Below, in pieces: positions 60,785 through 64,000 of a stretch of DNA of 64,000 bases. Position 1 is the stretch's first letter; each line of letters begins with the position of its first letter. The notes beneath the pieces are model-generated. The model did not search any database and was not told the DNA's origin. It saw only the letters and a program-made list of their open reading frames with translations. A program made the translations under genes and the position numbers. Source of the DNA: Runella limosa DSM 17973 (GTDB taxonomy: Bacteria > Bacteroidota > Bacteroidia > Cytophagales > Spirosomataceae); the NCBI RefSeq assembly GCF_000482465.1, contig NZ_KI519427.1:42421-106420 (forward strand), read 5' to 3'.

Positions 60785-60872
60785 AGAGTCAGACGATAGT
60801 CAGACTCGGAGTATATAGTCTAATTATCGTCAGTCTGGCTATTAGGGCACTGTCGGTCTGACTATCGTCTGA
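60785..60872. repeat. Palindromic repeat, family A, right of the transposase, unit 2
   Basis: Left arm GAGTCAGACGATAGTCAGAC, right arm GTCTGACTATCGTCTGAC (60855-60872), direct copy of the unit at 60652-60727. Its right arm supplies the last codons and the stop of the arsenate reductase gene. Confidence 0.8.
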
Positions 60873-61467
60873 CCTTGTCAAACACCCATTTCATTTCCGT
60901 CGCAATCTGCCGACAGCGAGCGTCGTAAGTTGCGGTTTCTTCGGGGGTATCGTCCGAAACTTTGGGGTCGATGTACATAATCGGTAAGCGTTTTTCGGCT
61001 CCTGGAATATAGGGACAATTGGCCTCGGCGTGGTCGCAGGTCATAATTGCGGCAAATGCACTGCTTGGATTGGGAGCTTGGTCATAGACTTTGGAGAAGG
61101 CGTTGATGGGTTGCGACAAATCATCAAAACTGATTTCGTAAACGGGATTGTCAGATTCAGTAGTTTTTGTTACTTTCAATCCTGCTCGCTCAAAAGCTGC
61201 AATCGTACGAGGATTGCAGGCGGTGGTTTCTGTTCCTCCTGAAAAACAATATACATCTTTAACCCCAAAATAGGACGCTGCCACCTGCGCCCATACTTGC
61301 CCTAAATGGCTACGACGAGAGTTGTGGGTGCAGATAAACGTCATATTGATAGGCTGTTGAGCGTCTGTTTTTGCTTTGATGTAATCTGTCAAAGGCTGTA
61401 AAACGGCTTGGCGTTCGGCGGATACTTCGTTGAGGTTCTCAAAGTAAGTGTTTAGTTGGGGAATCAT
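60862..61467 (-). CDS. arsC: Arsenate reductase (low-molecular-weight phosphatase type)
   Basis: 201 residues. The P-loop [11 protein letters not shown] (Cys46-x5-Arg52) and later [18 protein letters not shown], with a second Cys, are those of thioredoxin-coupled ArsC/LMW-phosphatase-like reductases of Bacteroidota. It reduces arsenate to arsenite for export by the ACR3 pump encoded just upstream (overlap 4 bp). The C-terminal KVRR and stop are written in a family A palindrome, which has probably replaced the original end. Confidence 0.9.
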   Translation of the reverse strand: MIPQLNTYFENLNEVSAERQAVLQPLTDYIKAKTDAQQPINMTFICTHNSRRSHLGQVWAQVAASYFGVKDVYCFSGGTETTACNPRTIAAFERAGLKVTKTTESDNPVYEISFDDLSQPINAFSKVYDQAPNPSSAFAAIMTCDHAEANCPYIPGAEKRLPIMYIDPKVSDDTPEETATYDARCRQIATEMKWVFDKVRR

Positions 61468-62498
61468 GGGTGAAATTTGTGGGTTTGTTTGAGGGCATAA
61501 TTGACAAATAAAATCAGGACAGGTACTTCAATCAGCGGCCCAATGACTGCTGCAAAGGCCGCCCCAGAATTGATACCAAAGACCGCAATCGCTACGGCAA
61601 TGCCCAACTCAAAGTTGTTGCCCGCTGCTGTAAAAGCTAATGAAGTGGATTTGGCGTAATTGGCTCCTGCTTTTTTGGAAAGATAAAAAGCAGATAAAAA
61701 CATAATGCCAAAATAGAAAGTCAGCGGAATCGCAATCCGAATAACATCTAATGGAATCTGGACAATGAGTTGGCCTTTTAAGCTAAACATTACCACAATA
61801 GTGAGTAGTAAAGCAATGAGTGTCATCGGGCTTATTTTGGGTAAATAGACTTCCTCAAACCAGTCACGGCCTTTTAGAGCGGTAAGGCCATAACGAGAAA
61901 TAATGCCCAGCAAAAACGGAATACCAAGGTAGATAAATACGCTTTGAGCAACTTCCCCAATAGTGATACTCACTTCGTAGCCTTGCAGCCCAAATAACGG
62001 TGGCAAAACCGTAATAAATACCCAGGCATAAACTGAATAAAAAAGCACCTGAAAGATACTGTTGAAAGCCACCAAACCAGCCGCATACAGACGGTCGCCG
62101 TTGGCGAGGTCGTTCCAAACGATGACCATTGCGATGCAGCGGGCTATCCCAATCATAATCAGCCCTGTCATGTATTCGGGCTTATCAGGTAAAAAAACAA
62201 CCGCCAGACCAAACATCAACAACGGGCCAATGATCCAGTTTTGGACCAATGACAACGCCAGAATTTTGGTGTTAGAAAATACCTTGGGAAGTTCCTCGTA
62301 ACGTACTTTCGCCAGGGGTGGATACATCATCAAAATTAGGCCAATGGCTAGGGGCACGTTGGTTGTACCTATATTAAAATGATTGATAACCTCCTCGGAT
62401 TTAGGAAAAAAATAGCCAATTCCTACGCCAATAACCATGGCTAAAAATATCCAAAGGGTGAGGTAATTGTCTAAAAATGAGAGTTTTTTGTTAGCCAT
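61464..62498 (-). CDS. arsB (acr3): ACR3-family arsenite efflux transporter
   Basis: 344 residues from the ATG at 62498. A longer frame upstream is antisense to the adhesin fragment and not real. Ten membrane segments and the ACR3 landmark [17 protein letters not shown] with the essential Cys, plus [16 protein letters not shown]. It pumps arsenite out of the cell. Overlaps arsC by 4 bp, so they are translationally coupled. No ArsR regulator is in the window, and no promoter is clear, because adhesin sequence begins right before the start codon. Confidence 0.92.
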   Translation of the reverse strand: MANKKLSFLDNYLTLWIFLAMVIGVGIGYFFPKSEEVINHFNIGTTNVPLAIGLILMMYPPLAKVRYEELPKVFSNTKILALSLVQNWIIGPLLMFGLAVVFLPDKPEYMTGLIMIGIARCIAMVIVWNDLANGDRLYAAGLVAFNSIFQVLFYSVYAWVFITVLPPLFGLQGYEVSITIGEVAQSVFIYLGIPFLLGIISRYGLTALKGRDWFEEVYLPKISPMTLIALLLTIVVMFSLKGQLIVQIPLDVIRIAIPLTFYFGIMFLSAFYLSKKAGANYAKSTSLAFTAAGNNFELGIAVAIAVFGINSGAAFAAVIGPLIEVPVLILFVNYALKQTHKFHP

Positions 62499-63939
62499 AA
62501 CAAGTGGTCTGTTGGAGAATACGTTGGTTTGTGCAAATGGTAGTGTCCCATCAAGTGTACAGTTATCAGCGACACCAACGGGTGGAACGTGGTCGGCTTT
62601 GGTGAGTAACCCAACAGGAGCGACAGTGAGCAGTTCAGGTTTGGTAAGTATTAACAACGCCACAGCCCAAGGCAAGTCATTTGACTTTGTGTATTTGGTA
62701 AATGGATGCCTAGATACAATAAGAGTGATTGTACCAGTATGTTCGGCACCTTGCGTAGAATCAAGCGTGACTTTGACGGATTCACCAGTTTGTTCACAGG
62801 ATGTACAAACTTATAGCTTTACATTTAGCGTGACCAACAAATTGGGCATAGTGAAGGTGGATAAAGGAACGTTAACAGGAAATAACCCATACACTGTATC
62901 GGGAATTCCATCGGGTCAAAGTGTGAAAATTACGGATAGCTTGAGTGCAATTTGTAAATCAGATACTACTATTGTTGGCCCTAACTGTAACTGTAACCCT
63001 CCTGTTCCAGTGTTGTTGGCATCAAGTATGACAGCGTGTATCGGTGATACTTTCCCGACACTGAAAGCAACAGTTGTTGGCTTAGCGACTGTCGAGTGGT
63101 TTAGCCAATCGACAGGTGGTGCGGTTCTATTCACGGGGTTGAACTACAAACCAAGCGGGACGGTAGCTGCTAACACAATCTACTACGCTCAGGCCCGCAG
63201 CACAGACCCGACCTGTTTAACGGCAGTGAGTACGAGCCGAGTACCAGTTACAATCAATGCGCAAAACTGCTTAGTAGAAGTTGATTTGGCTTTGAAGAAG
63301 CTGATTAGTAAGAAAATCGCTCAAGTAGGCGAAGAGCTAACTTATACCATCAAGGTCTATAACCAGTCGGCCAACGGAGCTACCAACGTAGCGGTAACAG
63401 ATACATTGCCAACGGCTGTACAATATGTTGCCAACAGTTTTGCTCCCAATCGAGGGACTGCTACCCTTACAGGTAATGTAATAAACTGGTCAATTGGAAA
63501 TATTGCTGCCAACGGTGATACCGTAACGCTCACTTACCGCGTGAAAGTCTTGCAGCCTGGTTTGTACTTCAACAAGGCTGAAATTACGTCGGCAGGTGAA
63601 AAAGACGTGGATTCAACCCCAGGCAACAACCAAGATGCCGAAGACGATTTGGATCGTCAATGTTTTACCGTGCCAATTCCATTGTGTAGTGGAAGCAAAG
63701 TAGAAGTAAGCATTGGAACCAACTACACGGGCGTGAAATGGTTCAAAGATGGTCAAGAATTGACGGCTTTGGCGGGTCAGCACGTGGTATTGTTGGATGC
63801 CGTAGGAAATTACACCTATACGGCCACCAACGGCGGATGTCCAACGGGAGGATGTTGTCCAATCACCATCCAAGCGGGTACTAACTGCTGCTCAGACCAA
63901 CTTTGTGTGCCATTTACGACGCGTAAAATTAAGAAGTAA
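62499..63939 (+). pseudogene. 3' part of a large adhesin-like surface protein (5' end lost)
   Basis: Open from the ACR3 start codon to 63939, ~480 codons without signal peptide or start. Ig-like and DUF11 domains can be seen (VDLALKKLISKKIAQVGEEL through TDTLPTAVQYV and VINWSIGNIAANGDTVTLTY; TPGNNQDAEDD). Cys-rich turns recur ([23 protein letters not shown]). These are normal in giant secreted Bacteroidota proteins; here only the C-terminal end remains. The frame is intact, so truncation is recent or the fragment is selected. Confidence 0.75.
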
Positions 63940-63944
63940 TCGTG

Positions 63945-63970
63945 CGTTGGGGTTGCTCACAACCCCAACG
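63945..63970. repeat. Hairpin GGTTG-CTCA-CAACC, family E copy 2
   Basis: CGTTGGGGTTG / CAACCCCAACG, perfect 11-bp stem with loop CTCA, 5 bp after the adhesin stop. The core and following TTGACA resemble 46568-46585. Confidence 0.7.
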
Positions 63971-64000
63971 AGCATCCGATTGACAAAAGATAGTTTTCAT

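Noticed and set aside
59843-60872. Possible CRISPR array
   Set aside because: Repeats are few, palindromic over their whole length, not evenly spaced, and surround a transposase; no cas genes.
62499-62675. N-terminal extension of the ACR3 frame
   Set aside because: It is the antisense of adhesin sequence; ACR3 proteins begin at the Met at 62498.

Overview
The window looks like a chromosomal segment of a Bacteroidota bacterium, most likely order Cytophagales (Runella/Spirosoma/Dyadobacter-like). This placement is inferred and was not tested by a database search. The evidence is: promoter boxes of the Bacteroidota type (TAnnTTTG, mostly TATATTTG) before several genes and both tRNAs, almost no Shine-Dalgarno sequences, menaquinone synthesis (MenB), a lipidated TamA-type Omp85 protein, many lipoproteins, and several families of short dispersed palindromes.

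Layout. 1-1.3 kb: tandem paralogous lipoproteins, the third cut off next to a palindromic repeat. 1.5-10 kb (minus strand): M14 carboxypeptidase, GH78-like rhamnosidase, a Spy-like protein with its ECF sigma and putative anti-sigma, a split transketolase, and peroxiredoxin Bcp. 10-16.7 kb (plus strand): PurK, NDH-2, an SPFH protein, NadA, a nucleotidyltransferase and YidD. 16.7-20.5 kb: a decayed accessory island bracketed by two copies of a MITE-like repeat. It holds a kinase-loop microprotein, a lipoprotein stub, a putative polymorphic-toxin C-terminus with a frameshifted partner gene, and a broken REP-type transposase with its own palindromes. 20.5-24 kb: MenB and a GH9-deacetylase fusion. 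24-29 kb: a compact six-gene minus-strand operon (DyP peroxidase, exported coiled-coil/barrel protein, lipoprotein, secreted repeat protein, holin-like membrane protein, SH3-amidase) that I cannot match to a known system. 29-32 kb: two transporters and tRNA-Val.

32.1-38.9 kb is a 6.76-kb integrative element in the 3' end of tRNA-Val, bounded by perfect 54-bp direct repeats. It carries a tyrosine recombinase, an AAA ATPase, a TOPRIM primase, a CI/Cro-like divergent switch with palindromic operators, and several orphan small genes. It has no structural or conjugation genes, so it resembles a phage satellite or cryptic replicon.

39-46.5 kb returns to core genes: TonB-C lipoprotein, amidase, tRNA-Arg, acyltransferase, LysM protein, PurE, sterol desaturase-like protein, LacI regulator, methylmalonyl-CoA epimerase and YhhN. 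46.7-50.2 kb: TamL-like Omp85 and, divergently, a SpoU methyltransferase that carries a 40-residue in-frame insertion made of two copies of a palindromic repeat. 50.6-56.9 kb: a MarR-controlled tripartite RND efflux operon with two matching GTTGA-N4-TCAAC operators. 57-60 kb: Uma2-like nuclease, a coiled-coil membrane protein, a DUF3365-like heme protein with a 32-residue membrane peptide upstream. 59.8-60.9 kb: a REP-associated transposase flanked by its presumed palindromes. 60.9-62.5 kb: arsenate reductase and ACR3 efflux, abutting the truncated 3' part of a large adhesin (62.5-63.9 kb).

The outstanding themes are the tRNA-Val element, the DyP/lysin-like operon, and the palindromic repeats that have entered or ended coding genes.
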